Below are positions 30,737-42,660 of a DNA stretch of 64,000 nt, piece by piece. The DNA lies in assembly GCA_963575745.1 (NCBI GenBank), contig CAUYUJ010020726.1, positions 1,450,969-1,514,968 of the forward strand. Direction: 5' to 3'. The stretch's first letter is position 1. Every line of letters begins with the position of its first letter. The notes beneath the pieces are model-generated. The model saw nothing but the letters and a program-made list of their open reading frames with translations. It made no database searches and was not told where the DNA came from. The position numbers and the translations under genes were made by a program. The stretch comes from Prorocentrum cordatum. Its lineage: Eukaryota; Sar; Dinophyceae; Prorocentrales; Prorocentraceae.

Positions 30737-31749
30737 GTCGAGCCTTTGCACGCCAGGCGCCTCGACCCCCCCCCCCCCCCCCGATTCGTTCGCAAGCCCT
30801 TCCGCCGGGCCACCCCGGACCACAAGCCCGGCTCGGCCAAGGCGCAGCGGGCGACTTCAAGGTTGGAGGCCAAGCAAGCTGGGGGCGCGAAGATCAAATC
30901 TAGGTTCGCTTCGGGCCTCGCCCTGGACGAAGCTGCGGCTGGAGATGCCTGCGGATCGGGCCCTGGTCTCGAGCCCCCCCCCCCCTCCGCTCGCACCCCC
31001 CCCCCCCAGCGTCGCGGGCGCCCGCTGCGAGGGCGGCGAACCCGCCAGCTCGGGAGACGAGGGAGGCGGCCACTCGGAAGACGACCCTCGGGCGAGCGAG
31101 ACGGCATTCTGACCCGCCGCCCCGCCCGCGGCAGTTGCCTCGGCCAACGATCCCAGCGCAGTTAGACAGTCGCGCAGTCAATCGAATTCGGCCCCGCGCG
31201 AGCCACCCCTGGAGCCCCCGAGCCCAGCCGCCGAGGGGCCATCGTCTGAGGGGCCGCCCGATACGCGAGCGAGGAACCCAGGGCTTTAGTCCCAGCATCA
31301 CGCGGCGCAAGGAAAGACTGGCCATCGGTTTCACCTCCGCCCCCTCCTGTCCCCCTGCCGATGCGCCCGAGCGCTCCATGGCCCAGCGCCCAGGCTCAGA
31401 AGATTCTGCTGCGTCGAGCGTGTTTTTTTTTTTGCGCCAGCTGGGTTCGCACGGCCGAAGCCCCCATTCAAACTCATCAGAAGCAAGCAGTTTCTGGTGC
31501 GTCTCGCGGCGGAGCACCCCAGTCCCAAGCGGCGCGCGCGCATCTGGCGACGCCTACACGCGCGGCGCCACTTCGCGTAAGAGTTCGCAGCTGGCGGACG
31601 CGAGTCAACACGGCCATCAGTAGCAGCACGCGGCATCTTCGGCGAGTTGGAGGAGCCAAGCAGTTAGACTTGTTTGCACGGAGCAGACAGACTCCTGTCG
31701 GGCGACATCCCTGAGAAGGCAGCCCAGATAGTTCGGCCAACAGATCGAT

Positions 31750-32790
31750 GTCACGATGATCATTGAATACATCTTCGGGGCCACCAATTCCCTTCGCGAC
31801 CAGGACCCCTCTCCCGAAGAAAGTTGCCGGAGACAAAAAACGCAGGACCCCTACCGCATGCGCCACGAGTTTGGTCACAAGCGCAGGAACCTCACGCGAA
31901 GCAGTGGACATCCGAGCGCGGAGTCCATTGGGGAACAGCCATCAAGGGCAACGCAGCCATTAGAGAAGCAGTTGCGCGTGCCATAGACGAGGAGCTAGCA
32001 GCAAGGCTCCGAGTGCACCATGGCAATGGACTGCTGAACATTGGCCATTTGTACGACACCATCGCGTGCATGTTGGTCGGTGAGACTGCCTTGCGGCTTG
32101 ACTTCCCAGCCGAGGTGCTGGGGCTGGAGCGGATGCAGCGCATTGAGGCCAGGTGCCTGCGCCAGTCGGGTGAATATTCGGTGCCAGTCGCCCCTTCGCT
32201 CGGCGGTCCACGGCCTGAGAGGAGGCACTCGTTTCGCCAAGTGCGCCACGCACCACATCATGCATCGGCTGACGACGGCGCACGTGGGCGCGTCACAGCA
32301 GAAGGCGATCGACGACTTCAACCAGTCGGTCAAGAGCTCGAGGCATGCGGTGCGCAACAAGCCGGTTCGATGTTTGGTCGATATGCGTCAGTCAATGCAG
32401 CGCGCGGGCTTATCCATCTCGGCGAAGAGCGTTGTTGCGTGCACGAAGTTGGATGACGCCAAGACGCTTGTTCGACGTGTTCGCGCTCACGGATACCAAG
32501 TTCGCGCAGCCCCTCAAGCCCCGCATCTCGGAGGAGACCTGCGGGGGGCCCACGCCGCGCTCCAGCATGTCGTTCAGCTAGGCAGGCCAAGCACCAGATG
32601 CACAAGCGCGCGGTCATGCATGCCCGCGCCAGTCGACGCTACGGCCTCACATCGAGACTGGAGCAGCAGTGGGCACAAGCACCTGGTCCCTACGGGCACC
32701 AGCGCCATGGAGTTTTCGGAGATGCTATGACGCAGTGCTGGAGGAAGTTGGGCAATGCGCAGGGCCTCAACGTCTGGCCATTGTCTCGCA
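31750..32790 (+). pseudogene. LINE reverse transcriptase relic
   Basis: Palm-like sequence reads LLNIGHLYDTIACMLVGETAL then a VGLERMQR-like helix. After a frame change near 32220 come a degenerate active-site region (AIDDFNQSVKSS, with the DD retained) and the thumb block GLSISAKSVVACTKL. After a second frame change near 32580 comes GPYGHQRHGVFGDAMTQCWRKLG. These blocks match in order the C-terminal half of LINE reverse transcriptases. Frameshifts make it non-functional. Confidence 0.5.
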
Positions 32791-33299
32791 ACCTCCATCG
32801 ATTTGAAGGCCGCGGGCAGGGGCCCAGCGCGCAAGCTGCCACGAGAACGCACACGTCTCTGTCTGTCGCGCTGCGTGCGTCAGCCGAGCATCGGCGACGG
32901 CATCGCGCGCACTTACACGCACGCGCGAACTCGCTACCATGCGACTTCTCCAGGAGCTCGATGGGGGGGGCGGGGGGGCGAAGGATTGCTGACCCCCCCT
33001 CTTTGCCATCGCCACGGGCGCCACATGGCCAAGAATTCGGAGACAGGAGAGGGCCGAACAGAGGATGGCACTCACATGTCTTGAGCGCCGCCGTCATCCC
33101 AAGACCGCATGTCATCGAGCATGGGCTTGCGAGGGTCGATCCCACCATGACATCGATACCTTGACGAGCAAGTACAGCGGTGAAGCCTACACCCAGGGAG
33201 CAGCTGACGCCTGTTTCTGGACACGCGGACTCATGCCATCGGCTCGGCTGGAAGCGGCGCCCCTGCAGTCACGCGAAGCTTGGAGCACCGCGGGCGACG

Positions 33300-33655
33300 A
33301 GCACGCCGACAAGTGCTTTGGCGAGGGCACCCAGGAGCACCCGCTCTGCGTGTTCGGCGACGCCAGCGGAGGCCGCGAGAGCAGAGACCAGAGGCTTCGA
33401 CGTGTGGGCCCAGGACTCGCCTGCTACAAGTACCTCAACGACGACACGGAGCTGCACCATTGGAGCGGGCTCCCAGGGATCCGTCAGACCGCTCGCCGTG
33501 GCGAGCTCATGCCTTTCCACCCCGCGCCGCGGAGCTTGCGCGGCCACCTCGTGCACACGACGGGCAACGGGAGTGTGATCATCGGATGGTACAATCCACG
33601 GCACACGAGGCCTGAAGGGCCAGACAGCGACATGTGGCTGAAGATCGGCTTTGGA
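33300..33655 (+). pseudogene. LINE RNase H domain relic
   Basis: One open plus frame contains LCVFGDASGGRESRDQRLRRVGPGLA, GLPGIRQTARRGELMPF and TGNGSVIIGWYNP ending in DSDMWLKIG. This is the order of the Asp, Glu and Asp regions in retroelement RNase H. The domain is cut off just after DMW by the AT-rich tract at 33655, so the last catalytic block is missing. Confidence 0.5.
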
Positions 33656-33905
33656 ATTCAACATTCCAGTTCTACCGTTTGGAACCCGACAAAGGAAAAA
33701 CGTGTTTTACGGAATCCAAAACCAATGAAGGAAAAAAATGTGTTGTTCTTTGAATTCAAAAACCAGTTCTTTGAAGTTAAGAACCACTGTGTAATTCAAA
33801 AACCAATTTCAGAAATTAAAAAACCCAGACCAAACATAATTTTTAAACGAAAAATTGAAAATTCAATCACCAATTCTGTATTTGAATTCAAAAACCAAGC
33901 ACCTG
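33655..33905. repeat. AT-rich island with AATTCAAAAACCA repeats
   Basis: About 250 bp far richer in A+T than its surroundings, with four to five imperfect copies of GAATTCAAAAACCA spaced 30-70 bp apart. Borders are abrupt on both sides. Confidence 0.75.
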
Positions 33906-34680
33906 GAGGCGAACCCGGGACTGCACTGCACGGTCCTCCTCGTCCACTCGCTCTTGGGCGAGACGGAGGCGCAGCAGGGCCTCGCCCCCCACGTTGCTCG
34001 TCGCGGGCAGCGCGGAGGCCGGCGCCTTCGCACCGCGCGGGGCGGGCGAGGCCCGTTCGCCAGCGAGAAGGCGCACGCGAGTGAGAGCAGCTGAGCACGA
34101 AGCGTGTCTTCTCGGGGCGCGAGTTCTTCAGAGCACGGTTGAGACCCCAGCAGCTGAGCAGGAGCTCGAGAGAAGCCGCGGCAGGAAAGCAGCCCGTCGT
34201 GCCCAGCCGAGGCACCCAGCTCCCTCGGCGCGTGCGATGCCCGCATCTCGGCATGTTTTGGAAGAAGATAGCTGTCGCAGGTGCTCTCGGTGCAAGGGGG
34301 CATCAACACAAGCAATGCGCAAGAACTGGTAAGCCTCCTCCTGCTTTGATCTACTTATTGTGAATGGCACTTTGTTCGACCCCCCACCAGGGCGGGTACA
34401 CATTGCAGTGGGTTTTCCCGGTCCGAGACGTCACGCGGGATTGGGAGTCTAGTTCTGTTATGTTCAGCTTGCGGGTTCACGTAGTTCAGCAGCTTCAAGA
34501 ACCAGCGAAGCCGTGTGTCGACCGAATTGAGGGTAATCGGACGGAGTTCCTCGATCGGAGTTCTCGGGGAATGTGGCCGAAGGCTTACAGCAAAGCTGAG
34601 CTAGCCTAGAAGCAGAAATCCTGTGTTTAAGCCAGCGTTTCCCGACCTAGTCTTCATATCCAGAACTCCAGAAAACCTGT
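33906..34680. other. no supported gene
   Basis: GC-rich then mixed sequence. Minus-strand frames near 33888-34315 have Ala/Arg-rich composition typical of shadows. A short plus frame (34364-34609) has no motif. Confidence 0.3.
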
Positions 34681-35305
34681 TCCTCCTCCTCCTCCTGCTT
34701 CTCCTCCTCCTCCTCATCCTCATCCTCCTCCTCCTCCTCCCTACTCCGTTCTCCATTGGGACAAGCGGCCGCCTGAGTGCATAAGAAGCAGCGTCCTGAT
34801 GTTTGCGGCCCGTTCTAAGTGATGCCGGTTGGGGCGACTGAATTGACCGGCGTTGTTTCTTAACGTGTCTTTCCTACACCACCGTGCCGTGCGAAAGTTT
34901 CCAAGCTATTCGAAGTCGCAGATGATGACGACCACGGGGCGAGGGAGCAAATCGGGGCTGTGGCGGCCCCGTGATGGGGAGGAGCAGGGACGAATGAGAG
35001 TATGAGGGAGGAGGAGGAGGAGGAGGAGCACGGAGGGCGGATGACGGAGGAGGAGGTGGAGGAGTAGGAATGGGGCACGGCAAAGAGGATGTGGAGGGGC
35101 AGAGGAGAGGAAAAAGGCGGAGGAGAAAGACGAACGAGGTGGGGAAGGGGACGCACGCAGAGGAAGTGGGAGACAGAAGCGGAGGAGGAGGGGAGGGTGA
35201 GGAGGAGTTGGACCACGAGGAGGACAAGGCGGAGAATGTAGAGGAAGGGGGAGAAGGAGGAGGAGTAGGAGGAGGAGGAGGAGGTGGAGGAGGAGAAGGG
35301 GTAGA
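34681..35305. repeat. CCT tract, then polypurine GGA tract
   Basis: (CCT)n interrupted at 34681-34741, then a unique 240-bp piece, then about 320 bp of GGA/GAA-rich DNA. Confidence 0.85.
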
Positions 35306-35404
35306 ATCAGTTTGAATTCCCTACCTAGGCTCTGCCTAGAAGGGCTCTTACTTTCTTGGCTTAAAGGGGCCGGGCAGTGCAACCCGCCCTGGGCGGTTCC
35401 CCCA

Positions 35405-35697
35405 GTCCCCTGGGAGCCAAGCAAAAGCAACAGCAAAGGTAAAAGCAAACGCGCGGTTCCCCCAGTTGCGCTCCCTGGGTGCCAAGCAAAAGCAAAAGCA
35501 AAGGCAAAAGTGAAGGCAAAAGCGAAGGCAAAGCAAAAGCATAGCATAGCACAGCATAGCGCAGCATAGCATAGCGCAGCATAGCCTAGCCTAGCCTAGC
35601 CCAGCATAGCATTGCGCAGCATAGCATAGCAGAGCAGAGCAGAGCACAGCACAGCATAGCATAGCATAGCATAGCATAGCGCAGTACAGCATCCACT
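35405..35697. repeat. AAAAGC and AGCAT pentamer/hexamer tract
   Basis: CAAAAGCAAAAGCAAAGGC repeats run into tandem AGCAT/AGCCT/AGCAC pentamers. Related to the AGCAC tract at 1619-1695. Confidence 0.9.
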
Positions 35698-35787
35698 ATT
35701 GCTGCTGCTATATACATATATATACATAGATTGTCCACGTGCTGCTGCTGCTGCTTCACTTACGGCGTGGCGTCGGCGGTTCTGGCG

Positions 35788-36135
<348 letters not shown>

Positions 36136-36235
36136 AACTACGACGATGAGGAGCAGGAGGAGGACGGCGTTTACCGCTCCTACTAATGTTGCTTTCCTAG
36201 AGGCTCCAACTCCTAGGTAGGGTCGCACTGGGATA

Positions 36236-37080
36236 ATGAGGAGACCGAGGACGAGGCGGAGGAGGGGTAGGACGGAAGGACATGGAGGAGGACGCGGAGG
36301 AGGAGGAGAGAGAGGGATAGGAGCATATGGTGAAGGAGAAAAGGAGGAGGATGTTGAGGCACAGAGGAGGCAGGAGAGAGGGAAGCGGAGGAGGAGCTGG
36401 AAGAGTTGGATGAGGAAGTGGAGGAGGAGGCGCGGGACGGGGGGGGCAAGATAGAGAGGACTCGGGGCAGGACGATAAGTTGGACGCGGGGGAGGGACGA
36501 CGAGGCGGATCGTGGAGGGAGAATGGTTATGTGCCCCACTGGAACTCCCCAACCGGTCGGGATCATCTACACGGTGCAGGACTCGCTCATCTACCATCCC
36601 CTCCAATACGAGGACGGCCCATTGAACGAGAAGGCCGCGGGAGAGGAGATGAGAAGACCGCAGTGCCACCCTTCAACCCCTCTTAGGAACGTCATGCGTG
36701 ACGAGACGGGCGCAGTGTGAGCCCAGAAGGGACGACGAGGGAGGAATCCGCCGACCCTGCCGGCGTGTGTGAGGGAGAGTTCTGGATTTTGTCATCTTCG
36801 GATCACCTTTTGGGGTTCTTTTGGACGCGCCCAGCTCGTCACCCTCTTTTGCGCGCCAAGCTCGTAAACTCGAGGTGAATCGAGCCAGGTCGCAATCGAA
36901 GTCGTAATCGAGTCAATGAGGAGTCCCTTCCATTTGATCCTTTCCCCACCAGGGGGGGGGAAAGGCGGGAAGGGTGTCGACGGGGGTACTGCGGGGTGGT
37001 CCCGGGGGGTGTCACGGGGGGGGTACCGGGTCAGAATACGGTCCCCCCCCTTCCGTTTTCGGGCCGCCTTCGATCAAAGT
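36236..37080. other. polypurine tract then unique spacer
   Basis: GGA-rich purine sequence at 36236-36510, then mixed sequence with G-runs (36948-37030). No supported gene. Confidence 0.5.
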
Positions 37081-38270
37081 TGGCCCTCCTTCGGCAGATC
37101 AGGTCCAAGATGCTCCAAGAGGGGCCCGAAGAGGGCCCAGAGTCGCCGAAAGATTGCTCCAGAACGCCGAAGATGACCTCCAAACGGCCGACGGCGCCTC
37201 CAAGACGTTCCAAGATTCCAAGAGGCCTCCAAGAAAGAGCACTCCCAAGAGGGCCGCAAGAGGCAAATGTATTGAATGTCCGTTAGAGTTTGGCAGATTT
37301 TAGCGTTTAAGCTTTTTCCGCTTCCCGACGCTCCAAGACGGCTCAAGAGGCCCCAAAGATCGCCCAAAGACGGCCTACGACGCCGTCAAGAGAGCGCCCA
37401 GACGGCCCAAAAGGCCCCCCACGACGGTCCAAGAGGCCTCCAAGACGGCCCAATGCGGCCCCAAGAACGCCCCAAGAGGGGCCCCAGAGGGCGAACAGGA
37501 ACCGAAATATCAAGCTCACCGCCCCATGAGGCTCCCAAAAGGCCCCCAAGCCCCAAGAGGCCCGCAAGAGGCCCCCAGGAAGCCCCAAGACGTTTCCAAG
37601 AGGCTGCCATGAGGCTCCCATGAGGCTCCCAAGCGGCTTCCAAACTGCCTCCAGAGGCCCCTGACAGCTCCCCCAAAGAGATCCCAAGGAGCATCCATGA
37701 GGATTCTGACCCACTTCCCAGTCACGGTGGCGGGATGGGCCGCAGGCCACTCGATCCGCCGCTCCTTGTCGATTCATCGCAGGGGTGCTTGGCGTGCCGA
37801 ATCCTATCGGTTTTGGTTTGGGCTTTTTTCCAAAAGAACTCCCCCTGGGGCTCCGGCCCGTCCCGCCGGGGTCGCGGAAAGATTGCCCAGAGGTGGTTGC
37901 CAAGGGTTTTTCGTTCCAGACGGCTCTAAGATGGCCTCCAAGACGCCTCCAAGACGGCCAAGATGGCCTCCAAGAGGGCTAAGATGGCCCCAAGATGGCT
38001 CCAAGACGGCCCAAGCTGCACCCAAGACGGGCCAAGATAGCTTCCAGGGCCCCAAGCTGGTTCAAAGAGGCCCCCAAGACTGCTCCCGACGGCGTCAGAC
38101 GGGCCAGGAACGCCCTAAGACGATTAAAGAGGCCCCCGAAGAAGTCCCAAGAAGGCCCCAAGAGGCCCTCCAGAGGCTCCAAGAGAGCCCAAGATAGCAC
38201 CAACATGGCCTCCAAGACGGTCCCAAGATGGCCCAATCGAGCCCAAGAGTACCTCGAGAGGCTCCGAAGA
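37080..38270. repeat. CCAAGACGGCC degenerate minisatellite
   Basis: More than 60 imperfect roughly 10-16-bp units of CCAAGAGGCC/CCAAGACGGC type, broken by a unique segment at about 37690-37910. It creates long GASWGPLG-like minus frames. Confidence 0.8.
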
Positions 38271-38441
38271 GGCGTCCTCTCCCTTCTCCTTTTTACCTAA
38301 CAGCGAAGACTGATAGGTTTCTAGTGGTATAGAAAGAGAGCAGCACATTACTCCACAGGGGGGTCTGGGCAGCCGTTGGGGAGCCGTTGGGGGGCCGTTG
38401 GGGTTTGCCGGGGGGGATCGTTTTTCGCATACAGTCACACA

Positions 38442-38786
38442 CTTCGTGCTCTTCGACCTCCCAGAACTCCATTCCCGGGCCACATTCTGAATGCCCGGAG
38501 CCAACTGTAGGCCACTTCGTGCTCTTCGAGTTCCCAGAACTCCATTCCCGGGCCACATTTTGAATGCCCGGAGCCAACTGTAGGCCACTTCGTGGTCTTC
38601 GAGTTCCCAGAACTCCATTCCTGGGCATGATTTTGAATGCCCGGAGCCAACTGTAGGCCACTTCGTGGTGTTCGAGTTCCCAGAACTCCATTCCTGGGCA
38701 TGATTTTGAATGCCCGGAGCCAACTGTAGGCCATTTCGTGTTCTTCGAGTTCCCAGAACTCCATTCCCGGGCCACACTTTGAATGC
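38442..38786. repeat. 73-bp tandem repeat, about 5 copies
   Basis: Units begin CCACTTCGTGCTCTTCGAG and contain CCCAGAACTCCATTCC and GAATGCCCGGAGCCAACTG. Copies differ at a few bases. The period is not a multiple of three, so one minus frame cycles through all phases as a 73-residue repeat. Confidence 0.95.
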
Positions 38787-40165
38787 TGAGGCAGGCTGAT
38801 GCTGAGGCTGAGGCAGGCTGAGGCTGAAGGCAGACTGAAGCTGAGGACGAGGCTGAAGGCAGACTGAGGCTGAGGCTGAAGCAGGCTGAGGCTGAGGCTG
38901 AGGCAGGCTGAGGCTGAGGCAGGCTGAGGCTGAGGCAGGCTGAGGCTGCTGAGGCAGGCTGAGGCTGAGGCTGAGGCTGAGGCAGGCTGAGGCTGAGGCA
39001 GGCTGAGGCTGAGGCTGAGGCTGAAGGCAGACTGAGGCTGAGGCTGAAGCAGGCTGAGGCTGAGGCTGAGGCTGAGGCTGAGGCTGAGGCTGAGGCTGAG
39101 GCTGAGGCTGAGGCTGCTGAGGCTGAGGCTGCTGAGGCTGAGGCTGAGGCTGAGGCTGCAGGCTGAGGCTGAGGCAGGCTGAGGCTGAGGCCGAGGCTGA
39201 AGGCAGACTGAGGCTGAGGCTGAAGCAGGCTGAGGCTGAGGCTGAGGCAGGCTGAGGCTGAGGAGGCAGGCTGAGGCTGAGGCTGAGGCAGGCTGAGGCA
39301 GGCTGAGGCTGAGGCTGAGGCTGAGGCTGCAGGCTGAGGCAGAGGCAGGCTGAGGCTGAGGCCGAGGCTGAAGGCAGACTGAGGCTGAGGCTGAGGCAGG
39401 CTGAGGCTGAGGCTGAGGCAGGCTGATGCTGAGGCAGGCTGAGGCTGAGGCTGAGGCTGATGCAGGCTGAGGCTGAGGCTGAGGCCGAGGCTGAAGGCAG
39501 ACTGAGGCTGAGGCTGAAGCAGGCTGAGGCTGAGGCTGAGGCAGGCTGAGGCTGAGGCTGAGGCAGGCTGATGCTGAGGCAGGCTGAGGCTGAGGCTGAG
39601 GCAGCAGGCTGAGGCTGAGGCAGGCTGAGGCTGAGGCCGAGGCTGCAGGCAACTGAGGCTGAGGCTGAAGCAGGCTGAGGCTGAGGCTGAGGCAGGCTGA
39701 GGCTGAGGCTGAGGCTGAGGCTGATGCTGAGGCAGGCTGTGGCTGAGAGGCTGAGCAGGCTGAGGGTGAGGCAGGCTGAGGCTGAGGCCGAGGCCGACGG
39801 CAGACTGAGGCTGAGGCTGAAGCAGGCTGAGGCTGAGGCTGAGGCAGAGCTGAGGCTGAGGCTGAGGCAGGCTGATGCTGAGGCTGAGGCTGAGGCTGAG
39901 GCTGATGCAGGGTGAGGCTGAGGCAGGCTGAGGCCGAGGCTGAAGGCAGACTGATGTTGAGGCTGAAGCAGGCTGAGGGCGAGGCTGAGGCAGGCTGAGG
40001 CTGATGCAGGCTGAGGGTGAGGCTGAGGCAGGCTGAGGCCGAGGCTGAAGGCAGACTGATGTTGAGGCTGAAGCAGGCTGAGGGCGAGGCTGAGGCAGGC
40101 TGAGGCTGAGGCAGGCTGAGGCTGAGGCTGAGGCAGGCTGAGGCTGAGGCTGTGACTGCGACTGC
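38787..40165. repeat. GCTGAG hexamer tract, 1.4 kb
   Basis: Almost pure GCTGAG/GCAGGCTGAG repeat, with occasional GCCGAG and GATGCT. Higher-order blocks recur, each with GAAGGCAGACTGAGGCTGAG. Two long minus frames (626 and 588 codons) read as SASASA/PQPQPQ/LSLSLS and are repeat artefacts. Confidence 0.95.
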
Positions 40166-40319
40166 TGTTGCAACTGCGACTGCCATCGCGAATGCGACCA
40201 CGACTGCGAGAACAGCAGAATTCTACAACAGGATTCTTATCTGAATCTTAAGGGGAATGCTTCCAGATATGCTCCTACACATCGCTGTTAGGTTGCTTTG
40301 CCGGGATAATTCCTCCTTC

Positions 40320-40395
40320 TCCCGCTCTTCCTCTTTCTCCCCCACGTGTTCCCCGAAGGCTATCCAAACCGTCTCGGGGAACACATGGTCCGATA
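40320..40395. repeat. dispersed hairpin repeat, copy 1
   Basis: CTCCCCCACGTGTTCCCCGAA, then a spacer, then TCGGGGAACACATGGTCCG. The arms GTGTTCCCCGA and TCGGGGAACAC can form an 11-bp stem. A diverged copy is at 41909-41978. Confidence 0.7.
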
Positions 40396-40530
40396 GCTTC
40401 GCCCCCCAAGATGCCTCCAAGACGGCCCAAGATGCCTCCAAGACGGCCTAACATGGCGTCAATATTGCCCAAGACGGCCCAAGAGGCCCCCAAGAGGCCT
40501 CCAAGACGGCCCAAGAGGCCTCCAAGAGGA
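40396..40530. repeat. CCAAGACGGCC minisatellite block
   Basis: Short block of the same degenerate family as at 37080-38270. Confidence 0.75.
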
Positions 40531-40887
40531 CCTCCTCCAGGAAGGCACGAAGAGACCAAAATCATGCATGTTCCCCAAGTGTTTCAAGGATGTTGGCATT
40601 TGTTTCTTCTCGCCATTCCGACGGCTCAAGACGGCCCAAGAGGCTTATTCCTCTTCCTCATCATGTTAATTATTTACGCTTCGCGTATCCCCACCAGCCC
40701 ATCTCACAGCAGCAACTCTTGCGAAGCATGCCGACAGTCGTATTTTTCAGGCGTGTGTCCGCTTGGCCCCGCATATCTCCCCTGTTCCTCCTTCCTCCGG
40801 CCTCCTTGTACATCCTCCTTGTGGGGGGAGCGGGGGAAGGACGAGAGAGAGGAGGAGGGAGAGAAAGCGCTCCTCGTGATTTGAGTC

Positions 40888-41275
40888 GTTTGGGGTTTCT
40901 CGTCCTGGTGTGAGTCGTTCGGGCCCTTCTTCCTGGTGTGAGTCGTTCGGGCTCTTCGTGGTGTGAGTCGTTCGGGCTCTTCGTCCTGGTGTGAGTCGTT
41001 CGGGCTTCTCGTGGTGTGAGTTGTTCGGGCCCCTCATCCTGGTGTGAGTCGTTCGGGCCCCTCCTCCTGGTGTGACTCGTTCGGGCTCCTCGTGGTGTGA
41101 GTCGTTCGGGGCCCGCGTCGTGGTGTGAGTCGTTCGGGCTCCTCGTGGTGTGAGTCGTTCGGGCGCCTCGTCCTGGTGTGAGTCGTTCGGGCCCCTCCTT
41201 GTGAGTCGTTCGGGCTCTCGTGGTGTGAGTCGTTCGGGCCCCTCGTCCTGGTGTGAGTCGTTCGGGCTCCTCGTG
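40888..41275. repeat. GTGTGAGTCGTTCGGG tandem repeat
   Basis: About 17 copies of GTGTGAGTCGTTCGGGC separated by alternating short linkers (CTCCTCGTG or CCCCTCGTCCTG), giving unit lengths of about 22-32 bp. Confidence 0.9.
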
Positions 41276-41515
41276 GGGCCTCTTGGGGGCCTCTTGGAGC
41301 CTCTTGGGGCCTCTTGGGGGCCTCTTGGAGGCCTCTTGGGGGCCTCTTGGGGGCCTCTTGGGGCCTCTTGGGGCCTCTTGGGGGCCTCGTGGGGGCCTCT
41401 TGGGGGCCTCTTGGGGCCTCTTGGGGGCCTCTGGGGGGCCTCTTGGAGGCCTCTTGGGAGCCTCCTGGGGGCCTCTTGGTGCCATCTTGGGGCCTCTTGC
41501 GACCTCCTCAGAAGG
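41270..41515. repeat. 12-bp GGGGGCCTCTTG tandem repeat
   Basis: The most regular stretch of the TTGGGGCCTC family: about 19 units of 12-13 bp. Confidence 0.9.
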
Positions 41516-41690
41516 GCGAAGTAGAGCTGCCCCCTAAGAAGGACAACATGAGCCCAAAACCTTCGTAAAATCAATGATTTTGCTATGAAGGACGATGAGC
41601 GCGGCCCCCTCAGAAGTCCAAAATAGGGCCAAAATCCTAGTAAAATCAATGATTTATGCTTCGAAGAGGGGTAGAGGCGCCAAACTCCCC
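41516..41690. repeat. two copies of a 78-bp unit
   Basis: GTAAAATCAATGATTT appears at about 41567 and 41640, with related upstream sequence (CCCCCTAAGAAGG and CCCCCTCAGAAGT). Confidence 0.65.
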
Positions 41691-41908
41691 CCCCCCCCCC
41701 CTGGGGGCCAGAATCCTCGTGAGGGTCGTCGTTTTTTGGCCCTCCCAGGAGTCGAAAAAGACCCCCTTGATTACACTCGGGACGCCCTCTCCAGGTCCAG
41801 GGGAGAGGGTAGGGGGAGGGATAAACCCCTCCCCGAAGGGGAAGATTGGGGATTAGGGGGTTGAGAACAGAGAGAGCTCGCTAAACCACTCACGCCCAAA
41901 GGGCTGGT

Positions 41909-41978
41909 GGGATTCTCCCCCACGTGTTCCCCGAAAGCTTTCCAAACCGATTCGAGGAAAACATGGTCCGATAGCTTG
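41909..41978. repeat. dispersed hairpin repeat, copy 2
   Basis: Diverged copy of 40320-40395, sharing TCTCCCCCACGTGTTCCCCG and ACATGGTCCGATAGCTT. The right arm has lost part of its pairing. Confidence 0.7.
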
Positions 41979-42059
41979 GCAAGCCTCTGCCCACAACGTT
42001 CGGCCACACAGGCGCTTCCAAAGGGGCAGGGGGCGGCGGTGATTCGCCGCAAGCGTCTT

Positions 42060-42660
42060 CGATAATCCGAGAGGTGCCTGAAATCGCTCGAGCGCCCCAA
42101 GAGAGCCCCCAGAGGGCCCCCACAGAATCCCAAGCGAGCCCTCAAAAGTATCATACCAGGAACCTTCGGTATGACACTGTTGCGGGCTGTTTCGGGAGCC
42201 CTCCTTGGGCCCTCTCGTGCATTTTAGAACCTCTTGTGCCCTTTGGGGCCCCTCTTCAAGCGTTTTGGGATTCTCAGAGAGCCTGGAGAGAGCTCCAAAA
42301 AATTTCCAAGAGAGCCCACCGAGAGCTCCAACGGGGTTCCTAGAAGGTCCCCAGCAGCACCCTACCAAGACACAGTGGCGGGACGGGCCGTGGGCCACGT
42401 AATCCAAGAGGGACCTGAAATCGCCCGAACGCCCCGAGAGGGCCCCCAGATGGCTCAAACTGAAGTTCCCAAGAAACGACCAGGCTCCACTCCCAGATGT
42501 TCGGGGATGGCGCGGCATTGCCGCCAAGACGACCTAAGATGTCCTCAATGACGGCGAAGATGCCCCAGTCTGACGTTGGATGGCCCCACGATACCTCCTA
42601 GACGGTCCCCGGATGGCGGCACGAGGTCGAGGCCGCCATGAAGTTTGAGGAGGCTCCTGG
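42060..42660. repeat. CCAAGAGAGCCC degenerate minisatellite
   Basis: Sparse copies of the dispersed family. It includes two related stretches, CCGAGAGGTGCCTGAAATCGC (42069) and CCAAGAGGGACCTGAAATCGC (42401). Confidence 0.6.

Larger units (their letters stand above)
28800..33655 (+). mobile_element. decayed LINE-like non-LTR retrotransposon
   Basis: On the plus strand, in the order expected of a LINE, lie an ORF1-like fragment (28815-29940), an AP-type endonuclease relic (30383-30736), reverse transcriptase pieces (31750-32790) and an RNase H domain (33300-33655). The pieces are in different frames with stops between them, so the element is dead. Its 3' end is cut by an AT-rich stretch at 33655. 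No flanking target duplication or poly-A tail is evident. Confidence 0.5.

Noticed and set aside
38293-40201. Two minus-strand frames of 626 and 588 codons rich in Ser-Ala, Pro-Gln and Leu-Ser.
   Set aside because: They are translations of a hexamer repeat (and the 73-bp repeat) in different phases. All frames are similarly open, so this is not evidence of a gene.
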